DNA from: Planosporangium flavigriseum
Lineage (GTDB): Bacteria; Actinomycetota; Actinomycetes; Mycobacteriales; Micromonosporaceae
Assembly (NCBI RefSeq): GCF_011947225.1
Contig: NZ_JAATVW010000009.1
Coordinates: 124,001-188,000, forward strand
Length of the DNA stretch: 64,000 bases
Reading direction: 5' to 3'
Position 1 is the stretch's first letter. Each line of letters opens with the position of its first letter. Below are positions 16,765-25,660 of the stretch, one piece after another. A model generated the notes under the pieces. It saw only the letters and a list, made by a program, of their open reading frames with translations, did not search any database and was not told the origin of the DNA. The translations under genes and the position numbers were made by a program.

Positions 16765-17890
16765 CCGGAGCCAGATCGGTTGGCCGGGCCGCTCCCTGCG
16801 TCCGCAGCCGGTCGAGCAGCACGTCCGCGATGCGCGCACCCGCCTTGCCGTCCCACAGAGCGGGGCGACGCTTGGCGGGTGGGTCACGCAGCACCGTGGT
16901 GGCCGCGGCGACGATCCGGGCCGGGTCCCGGCCCACCACCTGGTTGGTGCCCTCGTCGACGGTGACGGGCCGCTCGGTGTTGTCCCGCAGCGTCAGGCAC
17001 GGCGTACCGAGGGCGGTGGTCTCCTCCTGTACGCCCCCGGAGTCGGTGAGGACCAGCCGCGCCGACGCCTGCAGCGCGAGGAAGTCGAGATATCCGGCCG
17101 GCGGTACGAGCCGGAGCCCGGCCGGCACGCCGGCGCTCTCCAGCCGGGAGGCCGTGCGCGGATGCACCGGCAGGATGAGCGGTATCCGGGTGGCCACCTG
17201 GCGCAGCGCGTCGAGCAGGGCCGCGAGCGTGTCAGGGGAGTCGACGTTGGCCGGCCGGTGCAGGGTGACGAGACCGAACCCGCCGGCGGTGACGCCGTAC
17301 CGGTCCAGTGCGTCCGAGCTCAGGGCGCGGTCCAGGTTGGCGTACAAGGTGTCGATCATGACGTTGCCGACGAGGTGGATCTGGTCGTCGCGGTACCCCT
17401 CCGCCGTGAGGTTGGTGACCGCGTCCGACGACGGCGCGAAGAGCAGGTCGCTGACACGGTCCGTCACGACCCGGTTGATCTCCTCCGGCATCGACCAGTC
17501 GCGGCTGCGCAGTCCCGCCTCGACGTGCGCGACCACACACCCGGCCTTCGCGCCGACGAGGGCGCAGGCGAGCGTCGAGTTGACGTCGCCGACGACCACC
17601 ACGGCGTGCGGCGCCACCGTCTCGACCAGCGGCTCGAAGGCGGTCATCACCCGCGCGGTCTGGACGGCGTGACTGCCCGAGCCGGCGCCCAGGCGGTGAT
17701 CCGGCTGGCGCAGGCCCAGGTCGCGGAAGAAGACGTCGTTCATCGACTCGTCGTAGTGCTGGCCGGTGTGTACCAGCACGGTCCGCGCGCCGCGCTCCTC
17801 CAGGCCGTCGAGGACCGGCTTGATCTTCATGTAGTTGGGCCGGGCACCGGCCACGCAGATGACCGTGGGCAGGTCAGATGATGTCGACAT
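16748..17890 (-). CDS. wecB: UDP-N-acetylglucosamine 2-epimerase (non-hydrolysing)
   Basis: This 380-residue protein has the family motifs ICVAGARPNYMKIKPV, LVHTGQHYDESMNDVFF, VVVGDVNSTLA, HVEAGLRSRDWSMPEEINR and TDSGGVQEETTALGTP. It interconverts UDP-GlcNAc-type and UDP-ManNAc-type sugars. In diacetamido-mannuronic acid synthesis WbpI does the corresponding step. It is the distal gene of a - strand unit, 17 bases overlapping the end of the dehydrogenase gene upstream. Its last codons are part of a 14-bp repeat. Confidence 0.95.
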   Translation of the reverse strand: MSTSSDLPTVICVAGARPNYMKIKPVLDGLEERGARTVLVHTGQHYDESMNDVFFRDLGLRQPDHRLGAGSGSHAVQTARVMTAFEPLVETVAPHAVVVVGDVNSTLACALVGAKAGCVVAHVEAGLRSRDWSMPEEINRVVTDRVSDLLFAPSSDAVTNLTAEGYRDDQIHLVGNVMIDTLYANLDRALSSDALDRYGVTAGGFGLVTLHRPANVDSPDTLAALLDALRQVATRIPLILPVHPRTASRLESAGVPAGLRLVPPAGYLDFLALQASARLVLTDSGGVQEETTALGTPCLTLRDNTERPVTVDEGTNQVVGRDPARIVAAATTVLRDPPAKRRPALWDGKAGARIADVLLDRLRTQGAARPTDLAPANRLH

Positions 17891-19133
17891 TGGCTCCCCC
17901 CAGCCGGCGGCGGGTGTCCAGGACGTACGTGGCGTTCGTGCGCACCAGCTCGTAGTCGAACTCGTCGTGGTCGGACAGCAGCACGACGGCGTCCGCCGCG
18001 GCGACCTCGTCCGCGCTGAGGGCGACCCGGCGTACCCGCTCGTCCAACCCGTGGATCTCCTCGACCACGTGCGGATCGACCGCGCTCACCTCGGCGCCGA
18101 GCTGGACGAGGAGCTGCGCGACGCGAACCGCCGGAGACTCCCGGGCGTCGCCGGTGTTCTTCTTGTACGCCAGCCCGAGGAGGAGGATCTTCGATCCATT
18201 GACCGCGCGGCGCTTCTGGTTGAGCGCGTCGGTCAACCGCCGGACCACGTAGTCGGGCATGTGGTTGTTGATGTCGTTGGCCAGCTCCACGAAGCGGAAG
18301 CTCTGTCCCAGCGCCCGCTGCACCCGCCACGACAGGTACGAGGGGTCGATCGGCAGGCAGTGGCCGCCGACTCCCGGGCCGGGGGTGAACCGCATGAAGC
18401 CGAAGGGCTTGCTGCCGGCCGCGTCGATCGCCTGCCAGACGTCGATGTCGAGGTCGTGTGCGAGCATCGCGACCTCGTTGACAAGGGCGATGTTGACGTG
18501 CCGGAACGTGTTCTCGATCAGCTTCGCCAGCTCCGCCTCCTTCGGCGAGGTGACCGGCACGGTGGTCTCCACGATCCCGTCGTAGAACTCCTTGACGACC
18601 TTCAGGGACACCTCGTCGACGCCCGAGACGATCTTCGGCGTCGTCTCGAAGGTCCAGGTCTGGTTGCCAGGGTCGATCCGTTCGGGGCTGAAACCGAGGT
18701 GGAAGTCGCTGCCGACGGTCAGCCCCGAGCCCTCCTCGAGGATCGGGCCGAACAGCTCCTCCGTGGTGCCCGGGTAGGTGGTCGACTCGAGGACCACGGT
18801 CGAGCCGGGAGTGAGGTAGCGGGCTAGCGTGCGCGCGGCCTCCTCGATGTACGACACGTCCGGTACGCCGTCGCGCAGCGGGGTGGGCACGGTGACGATC
18901 GCGATGTCGAAGCCGGCGCAGTGCTTGGCGACCGCGGATGGCCGGTAGTGCCCGGAGTCGAGCGCCACCCGGAGCCGCGCAGCCGGTATGTCCTCTACAT
19001 AGGACTCGCCAGCGGCGAGGCGCTCCACCCGGCGGGTGTCGACGTCGTACCCGATCACCTGATGGCCGACCTCGGCGGCGCGCACCGCGAGCGGCAGTCC
19101 GACGTACCCCTGGCCGACGACGACGACGCGCAT
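17874..19133 (-). CDS. Nucleotide-sugar 6-dehydrogenase (WecC/WbpA type)
   Basis: This 419-residue protein starts at MRVVVVGQGYVGLPLAV, the NAD-binding motif; the longer open frame upstream is out-of-family. It contains NTFRHVNIALVNE and GGHCLPIDPSYL, with the catalytic Cys near residue 260, then LGLAYKKNTGDARESPA. It oxidises C6 of a UDP-N-acetylhexosamine to the uronic acid, supplying the substrate of the WbpB-like enzyme or UDP-ManNAcA itself. Its ATG lies in the 3-prime end of the glycosyltransferase gene upstream (the CDSs share one base), and its end runs into wecB. Confidence 0.93.
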   Translation of the reverse strand: MRVVVVGQGYVGLPLAVRAAEVGHQVIGYDVDTRRVERLAAGESYVEDIPAARLRVALDSGHYRPSAVAKHCAGFDIAIVTVPTPLRDGVPDVSYIEEAARTLARYLTPGSTVVLESTTYPGTTEELFGPILEEGSGLTVGSDFHLGFSPERIDPGNQTWTFETTPKIVSGVDEVSLKVVKEFYDGIVETTVPVTSPKEAELAKLIENTFRHVNIALVNEVAMLAHDLDIDVWQAIDAAGSKPFGFMRFTPGPGVGGHCLPIDPSYLSWRVQRALGQSFRFVELANDINNHMPDYVVRRLTDALNQKRRAVNGSKILLLGLAYKKNTGDARESPAVRVAQLLVQLGAEVSAVDPHVVEEIHGLDERVRRVALSADEVAAADAVVLLSDHDEFDYELVRTNATYVLDTRRRLGGANVDII

Positions 19134-20047
19134 CAGCGTTCCCCCTGCTTCGAGATGATCGTTTCCTTCGGTCGCACCAGCTCCCGCGCGACGAGCGCGA
19201 CGAATGCGGCGTTGGTGGTGAGATAGCGACCGCCGAGCCGCCGCGGCTCCTGCAGTGCCCGGTAGAGCCACTCCATGCCCAGTCGCTGCCACGCCCGGGG
19301 CGCCCGCTTCACCACGCCGGCCAAGACGTCGAACGAGCCGCCGACGCCGTGCACCACGGCGGCGCCGGTGCGCTCGCCGTACTCGGCCACGAAGTTCTCC
19401 TTCTTCGGCGAGGTCATGCCGAGGAAGAGCAGGTGGGCGCCGCTACCGGCGATCGCATCGGCGATGGCCGGCGCATCGGCGTCGGCGAAGTACCCGTCGT
19501 GGCTGCCGGCGACGATCAGGGCGGGGAACCGCTCGCGGACCCGCTCGATCATGGTGGCGAGTACGGCCGGCCTGGCGCCCAGGAAGTAAACCGACAGCCG
19601 GCGCTGCTCGGCTTCCCCCAGCAGCCGGATGAACAGGTCGATGCCGGTGACCCGTTCGGGAAGCCGGGTACGCAGGACTCGGCTGGCCCACACCACCGAC
19701 TGGCCGTCGGCCACCACGAGATCGCAGCCGGTGACGGCTGCGTGCAGTTGGGGGTCGCGGCGCATCTTCACGACCTTGGCGGCGTTGACGACGCCGATCT
19801 CCAGCTGGTCACCGGAGTCCACCGCCGCGACGCAGCGCTGCACGGTCTCGTCGAGAGTCAGCGCGTCTATCCCGATGCCGAACAGCGTGCGGCGCCGATC
19901 GGGCAGCTCGTCGTCGAGGGGGCGCCGCGGGCGGGGCAGGTTGAGCTGCGGCTGGTCGTCGAGCGGGCGCCGCGGGCGGGGCAGGGCGAACTCGGGCTTG
20001 GCGTCCATCGCGTCCATCGCGTCCATCGCGTCCATCGCGCCGCTCAC
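19133..20047 (-). CDS. WecG/TagA/CpsF family glycosyltransferase with repeat-expanded N-terminus
   Basis: This 304-residue protein has the GT26 core from about residue 55: GIGIDALTLDETVQRCVAAV, VNAAKVVKMRRDP, CDLVVADGQSVVWASRVL, FLGARPAVLATM and LLFLGMTSPKKENFV. These enzymes add N-acetylmannosamine or its uronic acid to a lipid-linked acceptor, which fits the WecB and WecC genes downstream. The first 47 residues are unusual: four MDA tripeptides followed by two near-identical 15-residue units ending LPRPRRPLDD. They come from tandem DNA duplications. The true start may lie after the repeats. Confidence 0.9.
   Translation of the reverse strand: MSGAMDAMDAMDAMDAKPEFALPRPRRPLDDQPQLNLPRPRRPLDDELPDRRRTLFGIGIDALTLDETVQRCVAAVDSGDQLEIGVVNAAKVVKMRRDPQLHAAVTGCDLVVADGQSVVWASRVLRTRLPERVTGIDLFIRLLGEAEQRRLSVYFLGARPAVLATMIERVRERFPALIVAGSHDGYFADADAPAIADAIAGSGAHLLFLGMTSPKKENFVAEYGERTGAAVVHGVGGSFDVLAGVVKRAPRAWQRLGMEWLYRALQEPRRLGGRYLTTNAAFVALVARELVRPKETIISKQGER
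19910..19999. repeat. 45-bp imperfect tandem duplication inside the WecG-like gene
   Basis: Two 45-bp units, 19910-19954 and 19955-19999, share a first half that encodes LPRPRRPLDD and differ in the second half. The unit length keeps the frame. Confidence 0.88.
20001..20036. repeat. 9-bp tandem repeat, four copies
   Basis: GCGTCCATC repeats four times and encodes four MDA tripeptides close to the start of the WecG-like protein. Each unit brings its own ATG, so several in-frame starts exist. Confidence 0.93.
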
Positions 20048-21228
20048 CCGGCCGACCCGGGCGTGTCGGACGGAAGGCCGAGTCCGCCGAGCCAGGTGAA
20101 CAGCAGCCAGCCGAACTCATACGGGCGGCACTCGCGGTCGACGGCGGCCGGCCGGAAGATCCGTTCGAGCGGGCGGACCCGGGCGCCGGGCACCGCTCTG
20201 GTGGTCAGCCCGTGTGCGGCCCGGACCAGCTTGCGCGGATCGCCCCGGTAGACCTTTCGCCACGTCAGCCCGGCATCGTCGAGGATCATCGACGGGCCGT
20301 CGTCACCCAGCTCCACCGGTCCGGTCATCCACTCCAGACCTCGGACGATCTCGGGCAGGCGATCGGACCCACCGGCCTCGGCCAGGTCGAGCAGTGCCAT
20401 CGGCGCCATCGCGTGCTGGTGCACGCTGTACACCGGGTAGCCCTCCACGAGGGCCCCGGTACGCGCGTCGTGGTGCCACCACCACTGGCCGCCCTCACCC
20501 TGCAGTTCGCAGATGCGCCCCGCGCACTCCTCGGCGGCGGCCAGCGCCGCCGCGTCGTCACCGGAGTGGTGCAGCCGGGCCAGCGCCTGGATCGGATAGA
20601 CCTGATCGGCGAAGCAGGCGACGTGTGTGCGGTACCACGGCAACAGGCCGGTGCCCGTCGCGTGCGGGAACAGGGGGCTGCCACGGTGGCGGCTGGTCAG
20701 CAAGGTGTCCCGGAAACGCTTGAGGATGTCCTCGACGTCCGCCTGGGACCGGCCCGCTGCCAGCGCCGCCACCACCCAGGCCGCCTCGACGACGTACCGG
20801 GGACCGGGGTTCTCGTCGAGCGCGCGCAGCCGGGCCAGGGCCTGGGGCAGCAGCGGGTGGCGGCCCTGCGCGGCCGCCCAGCAGATCAGGGCGGCGTCGC
20901 CGAGGTTGGTGACGCCAGGTAGCCGCCCGATCAGCATTGCGGTGAAATCAGCGGCGTTCCGTCCTGAAAGGACCTGTCGCTGTGTTGCGTTGTCCAACCA
21001 CTGTGCACCGAGGGCGACGATGGCTGCGTAACGAATGCTGACCCCGCGCAGCTCGGTGATCGTGCCGTCGCGGTCCGTGCTGGCCGCCGCGCGGGTGAAG
21101 GCGAATTCGTCGGTTTCCGGACGGTACATCGTCGGCAGGCCACGTACTGCTACGTCGAGAAGGCGCGAGACGAGTTCACCAGAGACCGGATCAGTTGCCG
21201 TAAGTCGTGCGCGTCGGGGCGCCGTCAT
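20044..21228 (-). CDS. Exopolysaccharide-locus protein of unknown function, probably all-alpha
   Basis: No named family was recognised in this 394-residue protein. The middle has repeated helix pairs with a GDAALICWAAAQG, PGPRYVVEAAWVVAALAAG and GQWWWHHDARTGALVEGYPVYSVHQHAMAPMA arrangement. That recalls the alpha/alpha-toroid of glycoside hydrolases, lyases and terpene cyclases. No signal peptide or membrane segment is seen, so it is likely cytoplasmic. It is the first gene of the - strand unit with the WecG-, WecC- and WecB-like genes and overlaps the WecG-like start by four bases. A role in precursor handling or polymer modification is possible but unproven. Confidence 0.75.
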   Translation of the reverse strand: MTAPRRARLTATDPVSGELVSRLLDVAVRGLPTMYRPETDEFAFTRAAASTDRDGTITELRGVSIRYAAIVALGAQWLDNATQRQVLSGRNAADFTAMLIGRLPGVTNLGDAALICWAAAQGRHPLLPQALARLRALDENPGPRYVVEAAWVVAALAAGRSQADVEDILKRFRDTLLTSRHRGSPLFPHATGTGLLPWYRTHVACFADQVYPIQALARLHHSGDDAAALAAAEECAGRICELQGEGGQWWWHHDARTGALVEGYPVYSVHQHAMAPMALLDLAEAGGSDRLPEIVRGLEWMTGPVELGDDGPSMILDDAGLTWRKVYRGDPRKLVRAAHGLTTRAVPGARVRPLERIFRPAAVDRECRPYEFGWLLFTWLGGLGLPSDTPGSAG

Positions 21229-21786
21229 CGGTTGAAATCCTTACGCCGAAGGGGTGTCTGCCTGCTGCGTTCGCTACGCGGCGACGGCACCTACCGTGGA
21301 TTCTGGACATTCATCGCTACCTCAGGTGCGCGTCCGTTGGGAAATTTACCGGTGATGCACCGGTGCTGCGGTCAACAATCCGGCACACTCCGCAGCGGTC
21401 GGGTGAGGCGTCGATGAACGAATGGCGGAGCAAGGGCGCCGTCAATGCCTCCGTACTGTCGCAAGTAGACGTGACAGGCCATGATCAATCGCGATATGAC
21501 CGGATTTGCCATTTGTGACGCTACGAAACAATGACGCTACGGTGTCGGGAAGCTGAGTTCCCAATTGTGGAAAGCGCGGACATCGCGTATTTGTTCTCAG
21601 CTGACCTGTGTCCCATATGGATTTTGCCTAAACGGCTAGGGCGTACCGTCCGCTCAGTGGTCTGAATCCAATTCGGAGGCGGGTTGGTAACGTCCGCGGC
21701 ACTGGTAGGTTTCGCGCTGGGTCGATCCGGACCCTGGCTGCTCTCGCGAGAGAGTTGGATGGCTCTCAGTAGGGAGGATGGCGGCG
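21229..21786. promoter_or_regulatory. Divergent intergenic region, 558 bases
   Basis: This region lies between the leftward toroid-like gene and the rightward secreted protein and must hold both promoters. The stretch 21480-21640 is noticeably AT-richer than the genes. Short frames exist in it, but none has a ribosome site, codon bias or a recognisable product. At the right end AGGGAGG (21771-21777) is the ribosome site of the next gene. Confidence 0.4.
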
Positions 21787-24700
21787 ATGAATGTGGTGCG
21801 CGCGGCAAATCGCGGGTGGTGCATCCGGCGCCGGGCCGGTCGCGCCGTCGCCGCCCTGACCGCCGCCGTCGCGATGGCGGCCGCCGGGCTCGTCGCCGGC
21901 GCTGCGCCCGCCTCGGCGGCCACCTGCTCGCCGAACCTCGTCGTCTGTGAGAACAGTCAGCCCGGGACGCCGGCCAGCGAGTGGGACATCAGCGGCGCGG
22001 GGGACGAGACGCTGCAGGGATTCGCCGCTGACATGAGCGTCAACGTCGGCGGCTCGATCAGCTTCAAGATCCAGGCGCAGCAGGCGTACACCATCGACAT
22101 CTACCGCCTCGGCTGGTACGGCGGGAACGGCGCCCGAAAGATCACGCGGTTGCCCGGCACGTTCCCGGCGCAGAACCAGACCACGGAGTGCGTGACCGAC
22201 AACGCGACGCAGATCTTCGACTGCGGCACCTGGGCGGTGTCCGCCACCTGGGCGGTGCCGGCGACCGCGGTGTCCGGCGTGTATCTCGCCGTGCTGACCC
22301 GTACGGACAACGGCAACGCCAGCCACATCCCGTTCGTGGTCCGTGACGACGCCAGCACCTCCCAGGTCGTCTTCAAGACCTCGGACGCCACCTGGCAGGC
22401 GTACAACACCTACGGCGGCGCCAACTTCTACTCGGGCCCCAACGGCAGGGCAACCAAGCTCAGCTACAACCGGCCGTTCGCCACCCGCGACCTGTTCGAC
22501 GGCCGCGACTACCTGTTCAGCAACGAGTACCCGATGATCCGCTTCCTCGAGCGCAACGGGTACGACGTCAGCTACATCACCGACGTGGACGCCGACCGGC
22601 GCGGTGACCAGATCCGAAACCACAACGTGTTCCTCTCCGTCGGCCATGACGAGTACTGGTCCGGGCCCCAGCGCGCCGCGGTCGAGGCCGCCCGGGACGC
22701 CGGCACCAGCCTGGCTTTCTTCAGCGGCAACGAGGTGTACTGGAAGACCCGCTGGGAGAACAGCCAGGACGGCCACAACACCGACCACCGGACCCTGGTC
22801 TGCTACAAGGAGACCTGGGCGAACGCCAAGTCGGACCCGTCGCCGGAGTGGACCGGCACCTACCGGGACCCGCGCTTCAGTCCGCCGTCCAACGGTGGCC
22901 GGCCGGAGAACGCGCTGACCGGCGTCATGTTCATGAGCAACAGCGACGACCTGGCCCTGCAGGTGCCGGCAGCCGAGGGTAAGTACCGGTTCTGGCGTAA
23001 CACCGGCGTCGCCAACCTGGCGGCCGGCCAGACGGCCACGCTCGCACCGCACACGATCGGCTACGAGTCCGACGAGGACGTGGACAACGGGTTCCGGCCC
23101 GCCGGCCTGATCCGCCTGTCCACCACCACCGGTGATACCCCTGAGTACCTGCGTGACTTCGGCAGCGAGGTGACGCCGGGCACCACTACCCACCACCTCA
23201 CCCTCTACCGGGCGCCGAGTGGGGCGCTCGTCTTCGGTGCGGGCACCATCCAGTGGGCGTGGGGGTTGGACGACAACCACGACAGCGGGTACGACCCGAT
23301 CGCGCCGGCCGACCCCGCCATGCAACAGGCCACCATCAACCTGCTCGCCGACATGGGTGTTCAGCCGGCCACCCGGATGAGCGGGACGGTGGCCGCCACG
23401 AAGTCCACCGACACTGCCGGGCCGACCGTGACCATCACCTCGCCCGCGGCCGGCGCCTCGTTCGCCAACGGGACGAAGGTGACCGTGCAGGGTACCGCGA
23501 CCGACAGCGGCGGCCGCGTCGCCGGCATCGAGGTCTCCACCGACGGGGGCGCCACCTGGCACCCCGCTACCGGCACCGAATCGTGGTCGTACAGCTACTA
23601 CGCCACGGGCGACGGCTCCTCGACGGTCAACGCCCGCGCGACCGACGACAGCGCCAACGTCGGCGCGACGGCTAGCCGGCAGGTCGCCCTGACCGGATCG
23701 ACCTCGCTGTTCGGCGACCGGGTCCCGGCCAACCCCGCCGCCAACGACGCGAGCGCCGTCGAACTGGGCGTGAAGGTGGTCCCCCAGACCGACGGGTTCA
23801 TCAAGGGTGTGCGGTTCTACAAGGACGCCGGCAACACGGGCACGCACAACGGCAGCCTGTGGTCGGTGGACGGCGACCTGCTCGCCACCGGCACGTTCAC
23901 CGGCGAGACGGCCACCGGCTGGCAGACCTTGATCTTCTCGCCGCCGGTACCGGTCATCGCCGGCACCGCGTATCTCGCGTCCTACACCGCGCCCAACGGC
24001 CACTACGCGGCCGACCCGTGGTTCTTCAGCTACGCCGGCCATGTGGCCGCCCCGCTGAGCGCGCCGCGCAACCACGAGGCTGGTGGCAACGGCGTCTTCG
24101 GCAACCCGGGCCAGTTCCCGTCGCGTACGTTCCAGGCTGCCAACTACTACGTCGACGTGCTGTTCGACTCGGCCACGTCGAGTCCGCCGCAGGTCAGCAC
24201 GGTGACTCCGACGCCGGGTGCGTTGTACGTACTGGTATCGACCCGCCCGACGGTGACGTTCAACAAGCCGGTCGACGGGTCGACGATCCAGTTCACCCTG
24301 TCCGATGCCGGGAACGCGTCGGTCGGCGGCTCGGTGTCCTACGACAGCAGCACCCGGACGGCCACCTTCACTCCGTCCTCGGCGCTGGCGGCCGGGCGGG
24401 CCTTCACCGCCACCGTTCAGGCCACAGACACGTACGGCAACCCGATGAAGGCGCCGAAGACGTGGACGTTCACCACCGACCCGGGCAACACGACCATCAA
24501 CCGGCTGTTCGAGGTGGACGCGGTGCCGGCGGTCGCGGCTGTCAACGACTCGGACGCCGTGTCGCTCGGCGTGAAGTTCACTCCCAGCGCAGACGGCTCG
24601 GTGATCGGCATCCGGTACTACAAGGGCGCCGGTAACGGTGGCATCCACACCGGAAGCCTCTGGTCGTCGACCGGCACCCGGCTGGCGACCGCGACGTTCA

Positions 24701-25464
24701 GCGACGAATCGAGCACCGGCTGGCAGACGGTGTACTTCGCGCAGGCGGTCTCGGTGACCGGCGGGACCCAGTACGTCGCGTCGTATTACGCGCCGCGCGG
24801 GCACTACGCCGCGAGCGGCGGCTTCTTCGCCAGCACCTGGACCAACGGCCCGCTCGTCGCAGCCTCCGGCGCCAACGGCGTGTACCAGTACGGGTCGGAC
24901 ACCTTCCCCACCAGTTCGTTCGGAAGCTCCAACTACTGGGTGGATCCGCTGTTCATCACCGCACCAGCCGCGCCGCAGCCGGAGGTGCCGGAGGGTTCGG
25001 TGACGGTGTTTCCGAGCACGGCGACGCCTGTCAACGCGAACTGGAACGACCCGGCCGCCATCGAGGTCGGGGCGAAGTTCACCACTGACGTGGCCGGCGT
25101 GGTCAACGGTGTGCGCTTCTACAAGGGCGCGGCCAACGGCGGTACGCACACCGGCTCGCTGTGGTCGTCGACGGGTACGTTGCTCGCGACCGGGACGTTC
25201 GTCGGGGAGACGCAATCCGGATGGCAGACGATGTTGTTCTCGTCGCCGGTCACCGTCACGCCCGGCGCGACGTACGTGGTGTCGTACTCCAGTGTCGCCG
25301 GGCGCTACGCGGTGGACCTGAACGGGCTGTCCGCCGGCGCGAACAACGCGCCCTTGCACATCCCGCCCGGCGGCGGGCTCTACAAGTACGGGTCCGGATT
25401 TCCGGCGGCGACCACCAACCACAACTTCTGGGTCGACGCGGTGTTCACCCCCAACGCGTCCTAA
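21787..25464 (+). CDS. Large secreted protein: DMFase-beta-like domain, Ig-like domains and three DUF4082 modules
   Basis: About 1225 residues. AGGGAGG is too close to the first ATG (21778) and correctly spaced for the second (21787). A Sec signal peptide with an Arg-rich n-region and cleavage after ASAA occupies about residues 1-45. About 50-530 resemble the large-subunit domain of N,N-dimethylformamidase (GHDEYWSGPQRAAVEAARDAG, FFSGNEVYWKTRWE). Then come an Ig-like domain (about 540-635), DUF4082 number one (about 640-800), a Big_5-type domain, and DUF4082 two and three. The three DUF4082 modules share SLWSS/SLWSV, GWQT and FWVD/YWVD motifs. It is extracellular, and the modules look carbohydrate-binding. 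A hydrolytic or surface-anchoring role in the polymer locus is inferred. Confidence 0.87.
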   Translation: MNVVRAANRGWCIRRRAGRAVAALTAAVAMAAAGLVAGAAPASAATCSPNLVVCENSQPGTPASEWDISGAGDETLQGFAADMSVNVGGSISFKIQAQQAYTIDIYRLGWYGGNGARKITRLPGTFPAQNQTTECVTDNATQIFDCGTWAVSATWAVPATAVSGVYLAVLTRTDNGNASHIPFVVRDDASTSQVVFKTSDATWQAYNTYGGANFYSGPNGRATKLSYNRPFATRDLFDGRDYLFSNEYPMIRFLERNGYDVSYITDVDADRRGDQIRNHNVFLSVGHDEYWSGPQRAAVEAARDAGTSLAFFSGNEVYWKTRWENSQDGHNTDHRTLVCYKETWANAKSDPSPEWTGTYRDPRFSPPSNGGRPENALTGVMFMSNSDDLALQVPAAEGKYRFWRNTGVANLAAGQTATLAPHTIGYESDEDVDNGFRPAGLIRLSTTTGDTPEYLRDFGSEVTPGTTTHHLTLYRAPSGALVFGAGTIQWAWGLDDNHDSGYDPIAPADPAMQQATINLLADMGVQPATRMSGTVAATKSTDTAGPTVTITSPAAGASFANGTKVTVQGTATDSGGRVAGIEVSTDGGATWHPATGTESWSYSYYATGDGSSTVNARATDDSANVGATASRQVALTGSTSLFGDRVPANPAANDASAVELGVKVVPQTDGFIKGVRFYKDAGNTGTHNGSLWSVDGDLLATGTFTGETATGWQTLIFSPPVPVIAGTAYLASYTAPNGHYAADPWFFSYAGHVAAPLSAPRNHEAGGNGVFGNPGQFPSRTFQAANYYVDVLFDSATSSPPQVSTVTPTPGALYVLVSTRPTVTFNKPVDGSTIQFTLSDAGNASVGGSVSYDSSTRTATFTPSSALAAGRAFTATVQATDTYGNPMKAPKTWTFTTDPGNTTINRLFEVDAVPAVAAVNDSDAVSLGVKFTPSADGSVIGIRYYKGAGNGGIHTGSLWSSTGTRLATATFSDESSTGWQTVYFAQAVSVTGGTQYVASYYAPRGHYAASGGFFASTWTNGPLVAASGANGVYQYGSDTFPTSSFGSSNYWVDPLFITAPAAPQPEVPEGSVTVFPSTATPVNANWNDPAAIEVGAKFTTDVAGVVNGVRFYKGAANGGTHTGSLWSSTGTLLATGTFVGETQSGWQTMLFSSPVTVTPGATYVVSYSSVAGRYAVDLNGLSAGANNAPLHIPPGGGLYKYGSGFPAATTNHNFWVDAVFTPNAS

Positions 25465-25660
25465 TTGGGAGGTGTGCGTCAAGTCCGACGAAACCGGATG
25501 GTAGTAATCAAATCGAAATGAGCCAATTGACCGATGGCTGGGTTCACCGCTCGGAGCTACCGTCGCCGGTGAAACCTGGGGGAGGTTGTCGGTCGAGCGC
25601 GTCCGGAATCGCGCAATATGCCGGTGCTTCCGAAGCATGCAACCGGCAGAGGGGAACCGC

